A stretch of 7,884 nucleotides of DNA, from assembly GCA_020025615.1 (NCBI GenBank), contig JAHHRT010000071.1, positions 1 through 7,884 of the forward strand. Reading direction: 5' to 3'. Position 1 is the first letter of the stretch; each line of letters starts with the position of its first letter. The notes under the pieces are model-generated. The model saw nothing but the letters and a program-made list of their open reading frames with translations. It ran no database searches and was not told the DNA's origin. The translations under genes were made by a program, and so were the position numbers. Source of the DNA: Oscillospiraceae bacterium (lineage in GTDB: Bacteria; Bacillota; Clostridia; Oscillospirales; Oscillospiraceae). Below, piece after piece: positions 1-6,379 of this stretch.

Positions 1-39
1 TTCGCCGCAGATTATATGGAATTTGCAAGCTGTGCTGCC

Positions 40-59
40 GGAACGGTCAAGACCGTTCC
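40..59. repeat. Perfect 9-bp-arm palindrome
   Basis: Arms GGAACGGTC (40-48) and GACCGTTCC (51-59) are exact reverse complements separated by AA. No T-run follows on either strand, so it does not look like a complete intrinsic terminator. It could be an operator-like site, a dispersed repeat end or a hairpin in an upstream transcript; the sequence does not decide. Confidence 0.7.
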
Positions 60-192
60 CTACATTGGTGCAACTGAAAAATGGGGTACTGTGCTTACTC
101 TGTAAGACTGTATCAAATCGGGAGCGCGGCTTCGCCCTCTCAGTATGCTTCGCAGCCAGTGCACTATGGGATACGCCCCAAGGAGAGCCTTT

Positions 193-280
193 GTACCGTG
201 TAACGAAACCGAGCGGGGCAGGGAAGTGACGAATATAGACCAGCAGGCGCACGTATTGTTTGCCCGCACTGCGGGTCAAG
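193..280 (+). repeat. Diverged direct repeat, copy 1
   Basis: This segment shares ordered blocks with 332-417: a GTAC(C/T)G start, ACCGAGCGG at 208-216, the 12-mer GCACGTATTGTT at 249-260, and a small hairpin CCCGC-ACT-GCGGG at 263-275. The spacing between blocks is preserved within a base or two, which argues for duplication rather than chance. It is non-coding as far as I can see. Confidence 0.6.
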
Positions 281-331
281 AGGGTCAGGGCAGTAACGAT
301 TACCTACCAACTTACGCACGTAGAGGAAGAG

Positions 332-417
332 GTACTGCCGCCGATACCGAGCGGCGCAGGGCAATAGCAAATCGCACCGCACCGAGCACGTATTGTTCCC
401 CCGCCTTGCGGGCCGAC
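332..417 (+). repeat. Diverged direct repeat, copy 2
   Basis: This is the second copy of the unit at 193-280. It has GTACTG at 332-337, ACCGAGCGG at 346-354, GCACGTATTGTT at 386-397 and the hairpin CCCGC-CTT-GCGGG at 400-412. The three bases in the hairpin loop differ from copy 1 while the stem is conserved, which suggests the stem matters or that the unit is a dispersed structured repeat. Confidence 0.6.
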
Positions 418-439
418 CGGAGCCGTGTAGAATTTAAGG

Positions 440-467
440 TTGCAAATTTATCAGTTTGCGGTATGAT
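440..467 (+). promoter_or_regulatory. Probable promoter of the BMP-dap gene run
   Basis: The -35-like TTGCAA (440-445) and -10-like TATGAT (462-467) are 16 nt apart and lie 37 nt upstream of the first start codon. A short inverted pair, GCAAA (442-446) and TTTGC (455-459), sits between the boxes and could be an operator, though 5-bp arms are weak evidence. A transcript starting near 474 would have a leader of only about 30 nt, leaving no room for a lysine riboswitch. Confidence 0.5.
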
Positions 468-504
468 ATAGGTGTGAAAATATGAGTATCCATAGGAGGT
501 TGCT

Positions 505-2484
505 ATGAACATTCAAACTGCAAAAGATGAATATCTCCGTGCAATGCATATGGGCCAGAAAGAAGTCAAGGAACTCCGTGCCGCCGGGAAATCCACCGAC
601 CCCGCCGTATTGGATGAAATTCTGCCGGAAGTCTCCTCCTACTCGGTTCAGGAGGTCGGATTGGTGGAAGCTCCCGTTGAGCGAATCGTCGGAACCAAGT
701 CCGCAGGCCGGATCAGTGCCTTTACCCCCTCCTTTCTTCCCACTCTGCCCCTGGACAGCGAATTCGGCAGTAAATGGACCAAGCTGTGCGAGGCCCATCT
801 GGGCGATGCCGGAATCCGGGAACCGATTCTATGTTACGAATATTTAGGTGATTTTTACGTCCAGGAGGGAAACAAGCGCGTCAGTGTGCTGCGTTACTTC
901 GGTTCTCCCCGGATTCCCAGCATGGTGCGCCGGGTGGTCCCTCCTATGAGCAATAATCCCCGGATCGTTGCCTACTATGAATTTTTGGATTTCTATCGAG
1001 ATGCCAAAACCTATACCGTCCAGTTCCGCCGTCCCGGCGACTATGCCCAGCTGCTGGCCTTCCTGAATAAGAAGCCCGGGGACCCCTGGACCGAACAGGA
1101 GCGCCGGAACTTCAACGCCTACTTCCAGTATTTTAAGGACGCTTTCCACTCCCTGGGCATCGGTTCCCACGATGTGCTCCCGGAAGAAGCCCTGCTGCTG
1201 TGGCTGAAGCTCTACCCCTACAAGGACCTGGGCGAGCTGAGCAGCGCAGAGCTGAAAAAGACTTTGGCGGCCCTTATGGAAGACGTGGTCACCAATGCCC
1301 AGAATTCCGTAAAGGTCCAGACCAAGGCAGAAAGCGCCCCCATGCCCAATCTGCTCACCAAGATTATGACTACCGGCTTCAGTGCCCTGCACGTAGCCTT
1401 TATCCACCAGCTGGACCCCTCCACCAGTGCCTGGGCTCTGGGCCACGAGGAAGGCCGTAAGTACCTGGAAAGCGTTATGGGCGACCAGGTGGTGGCCCGC
1501 AGCTACTTCGGTGCCAAGACCTCGGAGCTTTGCGAGGAGCGGATTGAGGAAGCCGTGGCTGACGGCGCCCAGGTGGTCTTCACCACCGCCCCCCTGCTCA
1601 GTTCCCCCACCCTGAAAATGGCAGTGAAGTACCCCAAGGTTCATTTCCTCAACTGCTCCATCGACCAGAGCTTTTCCAGCGTCCGCACCTACTACGGACG
1701 AATCTATGAAGGAAAGTTCATCACCGGTGCCATTGCCGGCGCACTGGCCCAGGATGATCGGATTGGCTATATCGCCTCCTACCCCATCTTCGGCGTGCCC
1801 GCCTCCATCAATGCCTTTGCTTTGGGTGCACAGCTGACCAACCCCCGGGCCCAGATTGATTTGCGGTGGTCCTGCGAAGAGGGCACCCACCAGGCAGATC
1901 TCTTTGCTGACGGTATCCGGGTGATCTCCAACCGGGATACCCCCACTGCCTCCCGGATGTACCTGGATTTTTGCACCTATGGCACCTATCTCATGGATGA
2001 CAGCGGCGAGCTGGTCCCCCTGGGCTCCCCGGTTTGGGTCTGGGGCAAATTCTATGAATATGTAGTTCGGAGCATTTTCTCCGGCACCTGGAAAAATGAG
2101 CAGGACCCCGGCGCAGCCCTCAACTACTGGCTGGGCATGGACAGCGGTGTCATCGGCCTGAACCTCTCCGACAAGCTGCCGGAAGGCGTTCGGAAGCTGG
2201 CAAAGCTCCTGCAGCGCGGCTTCATTGAGCGGAGCCTGGACCCGTTCTTCCGCCGAATCGTGGCCCAGGACGGCACCGTGAAAAACGACGGCAGCAAAAC
2301 CTTTACCCCGGATCAGATTCTTCACATGGATTGGCTCTGTGATAATGTGGTCGGCTCTATCCCCGCCTTCGACAGCATCCTCCCCATGGCGCAGCCTATG
2401 GTACGGGAACTGGGTGTTTATAGAGACACAATTCCCCCGGTAAAGGAGGTTGTAAGCTTTGAAAATTCTAACAATCTCCGATGA
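505..2484 (+). CDS. Cytoplasmic BMP-domain protein with ParB-like N-terminal motif
   Basis: The product is 659 residues long. Residues 119-126 (VQEGNKRV, followed by SVLRYFG) resemble the GN(H/K)R motif of ParB/sulfiredoxin-like domains. Residues about 155-280 form a linker rich in aromatic and charged residues. Residues about 290-560 resemble the BMP/PnrA (Med) periplasmic-binding fold: a beta strand LHVAFIHQLD, ALGHEEGRKY, a strand DGAQVVFTTAP, KYPKVHFLNCS, the glycine-rich YEGKFITGAIAGALA and then RIGYIASYPIFGVPASINAFALGA. BMP proteins usually bind nucleosides for ABC transporters as lipoproteins. This one has no signal peptide, no lipobox and no membrane segment, so it should be cytoplasmic and may be a ligand sensor or regulator rather than a transport receptor. 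The ATG at 505 is preceded by AGGAGGT at 494-500. The gene overlaps the next by 26 nt. The BMP assignment is fairly sure, the ParB-like call less so, and the ligand is unknown. Confidence 0.8.
   Translation: MNIQTAKDEYLRAMHMGQKEVKELRAAGKSTDPAVLDEILPEVSSYSVQEVGLVEAPVERIVGTKSAGRISAFTPSFLPTLPLDSEFGSKWTKLCEAHLGDAGIREPILCYEYLGDFYVQEGNKRVSVLRYFGSPRIPSMVRRVVPPMSNNPRIVAYYEFLDFYRDAKTYTVQFRRPGDYAQLLAFLNKKPGDPWTEQERRNFNAYFQYFKDAFHSLGIGSHDVLPEEALLLWLKLYPYKDLGELSSAELKKTLAALMEDVVTNAQNSVKVQTKAESAPMPNLLTKIMTTGFSALHVAFIHQLDPSTSAWALGHEEGRKYLESVMGDQVVARSYFGAKTSELCEERIEEAVADGAQVVFTTAPLLSSPTLKMAVKYPKVHFLNCSIDQSFSSVRTYYGRIYEGKFITGAIAGALAQDDRIGYIASYPIFGVPASINAFALGAQLTNPRAQIDLRWSCEEGTHQADLFADGIRVISNRDTPTASRMYLDFCTYGTYLMDDSGELVPLGSPVWVWGKFYEYVVRSIFSGTWKNEQDPGAALNYWLGMDSGVIGLNLSDKLPEGVRKLAKLLQRGFIERSLDPFFRRIVAQDGTVKNDGSKTFTPDQILHMDWLCDNVVGSIPAFDSILPMAQPMVRELGVYRDTIPPVKEVVSFENSNNLR
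2442..2450 (+). promoter_or_regulatory. Ribosome binding site fixing a TTG start
   Basis: AAAGGAGGT lies inside the end of the BMP gene, 8 nt before the TTG at 2459. It is a near-perfect Shine-Dalgarno sequence and is the main reason for accepting a non-ATG start that overlaps the upstream gene by 26 nt. The arrangement suggests translational coupling. Confidence 0.85.
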
Positions 2485-3124
2485 AGAGTGCCCAGCCTTC
2501 TGGGATTTCTATGTTCCCGGTCGGCTAAGCGACTTTGACCTGATCATCTCCTGCGGCGATTTGAATCCCAGCTACCTGAGCTTTCTTGTGACCATGGCAA
2601 AGTGCCCGGTGCTCTACGTACCGGGCAACCACGATACCCGCTACATCGATGCACCCCCCGAAGGCTGTGACAGCATCGACGGTCGGATTGTTGTCTATAA
2701 CGGTCTTCGGATCATGGGGCTGGGCGGCTGCAAGCGATACCATCCCGGTGCCTTCCAGTATACCGAAAACCAGATGCGGCGGCGGATTATGAGCCTCTGG
2801 GCTCCTCTCAAGCTGACCGGAGGTGTGGACATTCTCGTGACCCACGCCCCCGCCAAGGGACTGGGAGATGCCGAGGACCGGGCCCACTGGGGCTTCCAGG
2901 TCTTCCGGGACTTCCTGGACCGATACCAGCCCAAATATATGCTTCACGGTCATGTACATATGACTTACGATCTCCAGCAGGACCGAACCCAGGAATACGG
3001 TGCCACCACCGTGGTGAACGCCTATGAACGATACGTGCTGGAAATTCCAGACATTCCCCACCCTGAAAAGGATCACAACAGACTGATCTGGCGATCCAGA
3101 GACCGAAAACCGGAAGGAAAATAA
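2459..3124 (+). CDS. Calcineurin-like metallophosphoesterase
   Basis: This 221-residue protein carries the ordered metal-binding motifs of the calcineurin-like phosphoesterase superfamily: D8 in ISDEE, G33-D34, G56-N57-H58-D59, H129 in THAP and H163-G-H165-V-H167. These enzymes hydrolyse phosphomono- or phosphodiesters using two metal ions. The usual first motif is DxH; here it reads D8-E-E10, so a glutamate stands where the histidine ligand is expected. I recall the same variant in related clostridial proteins, so it is probably a family trait and not damage. There is no signal peptide, so it is likely cytoplasmic. The TTG start is supported by the strong ribosome binding site at 2442-2450 and gives the expected N-terminal strand MKILTIS just before D8. 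The substrate cannot be told from the sequence. The next gene follows after 9 nt. Confidence 0.88.
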   Translation: MKILTISDEECPAFWDFYVPGRLSDFDLIISCGDLNPSYLSFLVTMAKCPVLYVPGNHDTRYIDAPPEGCDSIDGRIVVYNGLRIMGLGGCKRYHPGAFQYTENQMRRRIMSLWAPLKLTGGVDILVTHAPAKGLGDAEDRAHWGFQVFRDFLDRYQPKYMLHGHVHMTYDLQQDRTQEYGATTVVNAYERYVLEIPDIPHPEKDHNRLIWRSRDRKPEGK

Positions 3125-3133
3125 CAAAACGCT

Positions 3134-3787
3134 ATGACATTTACTGGATTTACCCCGGAAGCCATCGACTTTCTCTGGGGTATTCGCATGAACAACAACC
3201 GAGAGTGGTTTGGGGAGCACAAGCAGCAGTATACCGACGCCCTCTACGAACCAATGAAGGCTCTGGGTGCATCCCTGTTTGAGCCGTTTTCCCAGACCCC
3301 CGGAAATATTCTGAAGGTCAGCCGAATCTATCGAGACGCCCGGCTTCACCATCCCGATCCCTACAAGGAGAGCCTCTGGGCCTGCATCCGCCACGATGTC
3401 CAGTGGTGGGGCGAGCACCCCTGCCTCTTCTTTGAGATTCGGCCCGAGGGCGTGCGCTACGGTCTGGGCCTTCATGCCCCCAAGGCTTCCGCCATGGAGG
3501 ACTTTCGCAAGGCCATTGCTGCCCGGCCCCAGCCCTTTCTGGAGCTGATTCGGGATACGGAAGCCGCTACCGGCATCCCCGTCTCCGCCCAGCTCTACAA
3601 GCGTCCCAAGCCCACGGACAATCCGGCGCTGGCCCCCTACTATGCCTGGAAGGGGAACATCCTCTGTGTCCGGCAGGATCCGGTAGGGCCGGAGATCTTC
3701 GGGCCGGAGCTTCTGCCCCGGGTTCAGGAGCTGCTGGGTCAGCTCACCCCCATGTATGAAACACTCAACCGCATTTTCCCTGAATAA
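3134..3787 (+). CDS. DUF2461 family protein (TIGR02453-like)
   Basis: This 217-residue protein of unknown function matches my memory of the DUF2461/TIGR02453 family. The N-terminal block has NNNREWF (20-26) followed by H29-K30 and Y33. The second block is KVSRIYRDAR (61-70), and P76-Y77-K78 follows. The C-terminal half is predicted alpha/beta and carries a Tyr/Trp-rich stretch (PYYAWKGN). There is no signal peptide or membrane segment. The ATG at 3134 is 9 nt after the previous stop; the nearest purine-rich site, GGAAGG at 3112-3117, is 16 nt away, so initiation probably depends on coupling to the upstream gene. No internal methionine (for example M19) gives a better site without losing the conserved N-terminus. 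A role beside the metallophosphoesterase and dap genes is not evident. Confidence 0.82.
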   Translation: MTFTGFTPEAIDFLWGIRMNNNREWFGEHKQQYTDALYEPMKALGASLFEPFSQTPGNILKVSRIYRDARLHHPDPYKESLWACIRHDVQWWGEHPCLFFEIRPEGVRYGLGLHAPKASAMEDFRKAIAARPQPFLELIRDTEAATGIPVSAQLYKRPKPTDNPALAPYYAWKGNILCVRQDPVGPEIFGPELLPRVQELLGQLTPMYETLNRIFPE

Positions 3788-3801
3788 ATAAAGGAGAACC
3801 T

Positions 3802-4689
3802 ATGAAACACACTATCTTTACCGGAATGGCCACCGCAATGGTGACCCCCATGACGGCAAGCGGCGTAGATTACGACGCTCTTTCGAATTTTATCGAGTTT
3901 CAGATTGCCAACGGCATCAACGCTCTGGTCGCTGTAGGCACCACCGGCGAAAGCGCCACCCTGTCCCCGGAGGAACGGCGGCAGGTCATCCGCTTCACCG
4001 TGGAGAAGGTGGCAGGCCGGGTGCCTGTGATTGCCGGCACCGGCACCAACAACACCGCCCCCGCCATTGGCTACAGCATTGACGCCTGTGAGGACGGTGC
4101 CGACGCTCTGCTGATTGTCACCCCCTACTATAACAAGGCCACCCAGAACGGTCTGATTGCCCACTACACCGCCATTGCAGATTCTGTGGACAAGCCCATT
4201 ATTCTCTACAACGTTCCCTCCCGCACCGGCTGCAACCTGCTGCCCGCCACCATTGAAAAGCTGGCAGAGCATCCCAACATTGCAGGTGTCAAGGAGGCCA
4301 GCGGCAATATGTCCCAGGTGGTGGAGCTGTTCGCCCGCTGCGGCGACAAGCTGGACATCTACTCCGGTGAAGATGCTCTCACCGTGCCCATGATTTCCAT
4401 GGGCGGCAAGGGCACCATCAGCGTGCTCAGTGACGTGTGCCCCCGGGAGGCCGTGGCGATGACCGATGCCGCCCTCTCCGGCGACTTTGCCACCGCTGCC
4501 GCCTGGCAGTGTAAGCTTCTGCCCCTCATCAACTGCCTGTTCAGCGAGGTGAACCCCATCCCTGTAAAGGCTGCCATTTCTGCCATGGGCTTTGGCGAAG
4601 AGATTCTCCGTCTCCCCCTCACCCCCATGGAGCCGGAAAATCGGAAAAAGCTGTTCCAGGAGATGCGGAAGCTGGGGGTGAACGTATGA
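3802..4689 (+). CDS. dapA: 4-hydroxy-tetrahydrodipicolinate synthase
   Basis: DapA condenses pyruvate with aspartate semialdehyde, the first committed step of the diaminopimelate/lysine pathway, in the cytoplasm. The 295 residues match the family length. The TIM-barrel landmarks are all present: GTTGES at 46-51 (T47, T48), TPYYNK at 107-112 (Y110), YNVPSRTG at 136-143 (catalytic Y136 and R141) and GVKEASG at 162-168 (Schiff-base K164). These line up with E. coli T44/T45, Y107, Y133, R138 and K161 at a constant +3 offset. AAGGAG at 3791-3796 precedes the ATG at good spacing. The gene begins 14 nt after the DUF2461 gene and its last codons overlap dapB in an ATGA (4686-4689), so coupling is likely. 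Neither a lysine riboswitch nor a separate promoter is visible in front of it. The substitutions typical of N-acetylneuraminate lyases are not seen. Confidence 0.97.
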   Translation: MKHTIFTGMATAMVTPMTASGVDYDALSNFIEFQIANGINALVAVGTTGESATLSPEERRQVIRFTVEKVAGRVPVIAGTGTNNTAPAIGYSIDACEDGADALLIVTPYYNKATQNGLIAHYTAIADSVDKPIILYNVPSRTGCNLLPATIEKLAEHPNIAGVKEASGNMSQVVELFARCGDKLDIYSGEDALTVPMISMGGKGTISVLSDVCPREAVAMTDAALSGDFATAAAWQCKLLPLINCLFSEVNPIPVKAAISAMGFGEEILRLPLTPMEPENRKKLFQEMRKLGVNV

Positions 4690-5411
4690 GAGCGGTTCTC
4701 TGCGGTGCCAACGGCGCAATGGGAAAGCTGATTGCCGGAATCCTGGGGGAAGAGCTGGTGGGCAGCGTCAGCATTGACGGCGAAAACGGCGTTCCCAAGA
4801 CCTTTGGGGAGCTGGGAAAAGTAGAGGCCGATGTGGTCATTGACTTCTCCCACCACACCGCCATTGCCGACGTTCTGGGCTACGCCAAGGAGATCGGAGC
4901 CGCCGCTGTCATCGGCACCACCGGGCACACCCCGGAGGAAGCTGCTATGATTGAAGCCGCCGCCCGGGAAATCCCGGTGTTCTGGTCCGGGAATATGAGC
5001 CTGGGCATTGCGGTGCTGTGCCGCCTTGCCAAGGAGGCCGCCCGGTATTTCCCCGATGCCGATATTGAAATTGTGGAAGTGCACCACAATCGGAAGGTAG
5101 ATGCCCCCAGCGGCACTGCCCATATGCTGTTTAATGCCATCAAGGAGGTCCGTCCCAACGCCACCGAGCACTGCGGCCGGGCCGGCGAGGGCAAGCGCAC
5201 CCCCGACGAAATCGGCGTTTCCTCTCTGCGGATGGGCAGCGTGGTTGGTGTCCACGAGGTCCATATCTGCACCGGCACCCAGCACCTCACCCTGCGCCAC
5301 GAGGCCATGACCCGTGCCATGCTGGCAGACGGCGCCGTAGATGCCGCCCGGTTTATGGTGGGCAAGGCAACGGGACTTTACAATATGAATCACCTGCTGG
5401 AACAGGCATAA
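4686..5411 (+). CDS. dapB: 4-hydroxy-tetrahydrodipicolinate reductase
   Basis: DapB reduces the DapA product to tetrahydrodipicolinate using NAD(P)H. The 241-residue protein starts directly with the Rossmann nucleotide loop GANGAMG (7-13). Further family blocks are VIDFSHH (51-57), IGTTGHT (76-82), SGNMSLG (101-107) and the signature EVHHNRKVDAPSGTA (131-145), in which H133-H134 and K137 correspond to the catalytic His pair and Lys of E. coli DapB (H159, H160, K163). The late block RMGSVVGVHEV and a C-terminal GLYNMNHLL are also typical. Its ATG overlaps the dapA stop by 4 nt, and a G-rich GGGGGTG at 4674-4680 may serve as a weak ribosome binding site. Its length is slightly below the E. coli protein (273) owing to a compact region after the first nucleotide loop, as is common in Clostridia. 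Confidence 0.96.
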   Translation: MRAVLCGANGAMGKLIAGILGEELVGSVSIDGENGVPKTFGELGKVEADVVIDFSHHTAIADVLGYAKEIGAAAVIGTTGHTPEEAAMIEAAAREIPVFWSGNMSLGIAVLCRLAKEAARYFPDADIEIVEVHHNRKVDAPSGTAHMLFNAIKEVRPNATEHCGRAGEGKRTPDEIGVSSLRMGSVVGVHEVHICTGTQHLTLRHEAMTRAMLADGAVDAARFMVGKATGLYNMNHLLEQA

Positions 5412-5421
5412 GGAGGACACC

Positions 5422-6198
5422 ATGGAAGTTCTCTATATGAATGGAGCCGGAAACGACTTTATGGTACTGGATGCCCGGGGAGAAGACCTGGACTTTGAAG
5501 CCCTGGCTAAGGAGCTGTGCAAGCAGTCCGGTGCCGACGGCTTCATGGCAGTGGACAACTCGGATAAAGCGGATTTTAAGCTTCATTTTTACAACGCCGA
5601 CGGCACCCGTGGTGAGATGTGCGGCAACGGCGCCCGGTGCATCTGCCGCTTTGCCTATGACCACGGCATTGCCGGGGAGCACATGGTCGTGGAAACCGAC
5701 GCAGGCCTGGTGCCCGGGCAGCGGATCACCCAGGACCTCTACCGGGTGACCCTCAACAATCCCTCTGTGCTGGATCTCCACCGCAAGGGCGACATTGCCT
5801 ACGCAGAGCTGGGAAACCCCGGCGTTCCCCACGCAGTTGCCCAGTACACCGGGGATCTCTGGGCCGATGCCGACTCCCTCCGGGAGCAGATGCGGGAGCT
5901 GCGGTTTGACCCCGCCTTCCCCAAGGGGGCCAATGTAAACTTCTATCAGTGGGTCGGCCCGGAAGAGGTGCGGCTGCTCACCTTCGAGCGGGGCGTGGAG
6001 GATTTCACCCTGGCCTGCGGCACGGGAACCGGCTCCACCGCCGCCGTGCTGTATCTCCAGGGGAAGCTTCCCAGCGGAACCCTCACCGCCCATAACCGGG
6101 GCGGCACCCTGAAGGTCCAGGTGGGTGGAGACGGAAAAGCCGTCACCTCCATTCTGCTGGAAGGCCCCACAGAAGTGACAAAAACCTTCTATCTGTGA
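5422..6198 (+). CDS. dapF: Diaminopimelate epimerase
   Basis: DapF interconverts LL- and meso-diaminopimelate, supplying meso-DAP for peptidoglycan and for lysine. The 258 residues show the two-fold DapF architecture with both catalytic cysteines: C67 in EMCGNGAR (65-72) and C199 in LACGTGTG (197-204). GAGNDF (8-13) opens the protein, and ERGVEDFT (189-196) precedes the second cysteine. The usual GNPH motif reads GNPGVPHAV (131-139), i.e. NPGVPH, a variant I associate with a shorter, divergent DapF branch; the histidine is kept, so activity is expected. AGGAGG at 5411-5416 overlaps the dapB stop codon and sits 5 nt before the ATG. The gene is the last of the run and is followed within 10 nt by a terminator. 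Confidence 0.95.
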   Translation: MEVLYMNGAGNDFMVLDARGEDLDFEALAKELCKQSGADGFMAVDNSDKADFKLHFYNADGTRGEMCGNGARCICRFAYDHGIAGEHMVVETDAGLVPGQRITQDLYRVTLNNPSVLDLHRKGDIAYAELGNPGVPHAVAQYTGDLWADADSLREQMRELRFDPAFPKGANVNFYQWVGPEEVRLLTFERGVEDFTLACGTGTGSTAAVLYLQGKLPSGTLTAHNRGGTLKVQVGGDGKAVTSILLEGPTEVTKTFYL

Positions 6199-6204
6199 TA
6201 AATA

Positions 6205-6237
6205 CCCGGAGAGCCCGCTGCTCTCCGGGGCTTTTTT
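6205..6237 (+). terminator. Intrinsic terminator after dapF
   Basis: A perfect 10-bp stem, CCCGGAGAGC (6205-6214) with GCTCTCCGGG (6220-6229), has a 5-nt loop and is followed by GC and six T residues (6232-6237). It begins 6 nt after the dapF stop and separates the BMP-dap run from the ribosomal-protein unit. Confidence 0.95.
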
Positions 6238-6272
6238 GTTATATTTTATATGGTTTTTCTATGGAAATCCCC

Positions 6273-6301
6273 TTGACATTTTTCGAAAAAACAGATAGAA
6301 T
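6273..6301 (+). promoter_or_regulatory. Strong sigma-A-type promoter of rpsF-ssb-rpsR
   Basis: The perfect -35 box TTGACA (6273-6278) and the -10 box TAGAAT (6296-6301, one mismatch to TATAAT) are separated by exactly 17 nt. AT-rich sequence at 6236-6262 upstream could add an UP-like effect. Transcription should start near 6308, giving a leader of about 72 nt. Confidence 0.92.
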
Positions 6302-6307
6302 AATTAA

Positions 6308-6379
6308 GTCTGTGAAAGCAGACAATCCTTGCTCACGGCGAGACCGTGGGCCAAAAGTCCAAAAGGAGGTGCAATCAAC
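6308..6379 (+). promoter_or_regulatory. Structured rpsF leader, possible S6:S18 autoregulatory site
   Basis: Two hairpins are seen. The first, GTCTG (6308-6312) with CAGAC (6319-6323), starts at the predicted transcript 5' end. The second pairs 6331-6338 (GCTCACGG) with 6344-6351 (CCGTGGGC), 8 bp including one G-U, around the loop CGAGA. The ribosome binding site AAAGGAGGT is at 6362-6370. In many bacteria the S6:S18 complex binds a CCG-containing structure in the rpsF leader to repress its own operon. A CCG is present at 6344-6346, but in my fold it is paired, so agreement with the published motif is uncertain. Confidence 0.4.

Larger units (their letters stand above)
1..504. other. Gene-free upstream region with repeats
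   Basis: I see no convincing gene here. Short open frames exist on both strands, but they overlap one another, lack good ribosome binding sites and have low-complexity, arginine- and cysteine-rich translations typical of non-coding DNA. Plus frame 1 is open from the left edge to a TAA at 103-105, so the C-terminal tail of a gene starting outside the window cannot be excluded. The region holds a perfect palindrome at 40-59, two diverged repeat copies at 193-280 and 332-417, and a likely promoter at 440-467 driving the BMP gene. No tRNA, lysine riboswitch or T-box structure was recognised by eye. Confidence 0.6.

Noticed and set aside
193..417. CRISPR array
   Set aside because: There are only two diverged copies about 138 nt apart, without identical repeats or regular 30-40 nt spacers.
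145..471. 108-codon plus-strand frame before the BMP gene
   Set aside because: It has no ribosome binding site, its composition is biased to Arg, Ala and Thr, and it runs through both repeat copies and the likely promoter, so it is probably non-coding.
1..504. Lysine riboswitch or T-box upstream of the dap-containing run
   Set aside because: The predicted transcript leader is only about 30 nt and no L-box or T-box landmarks were recognised in the region or in front of dapA.
844..2325. Long 493-codon open frame on the minus strand opposite the BMP gene
   Set aside because: It is antisense to a gene with clear domains and a good ribosome binding site. Its translation is rich in Gly, His, Val and Gln in the manner of reverse-frame shadows of GC-rich genes, and it matches no family.
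2525..3475. 316-codon minus-strand frame spanning the phosphoesterase and DUF2461 genes
   Set aside because: It crosses two recognisable plus-strand genes and has no recognisable motifs; it is a compositional shadow.
3739..4719. 326-codon minus-strand frame opposite dapA
   Set aside because: dapA on the plus strand has every catalytic residue. The antisense frame is Gly/His-rich and unrelated to any family I know.
6329..6379. Upstream in-frame ATG extending rpsF by 17 residues
   Set aside because: There is no ribosome binding site before 6329, the extension is encoded by the leader hairpin, and the strong site at 6362-6370 serves the ATG at 6380.
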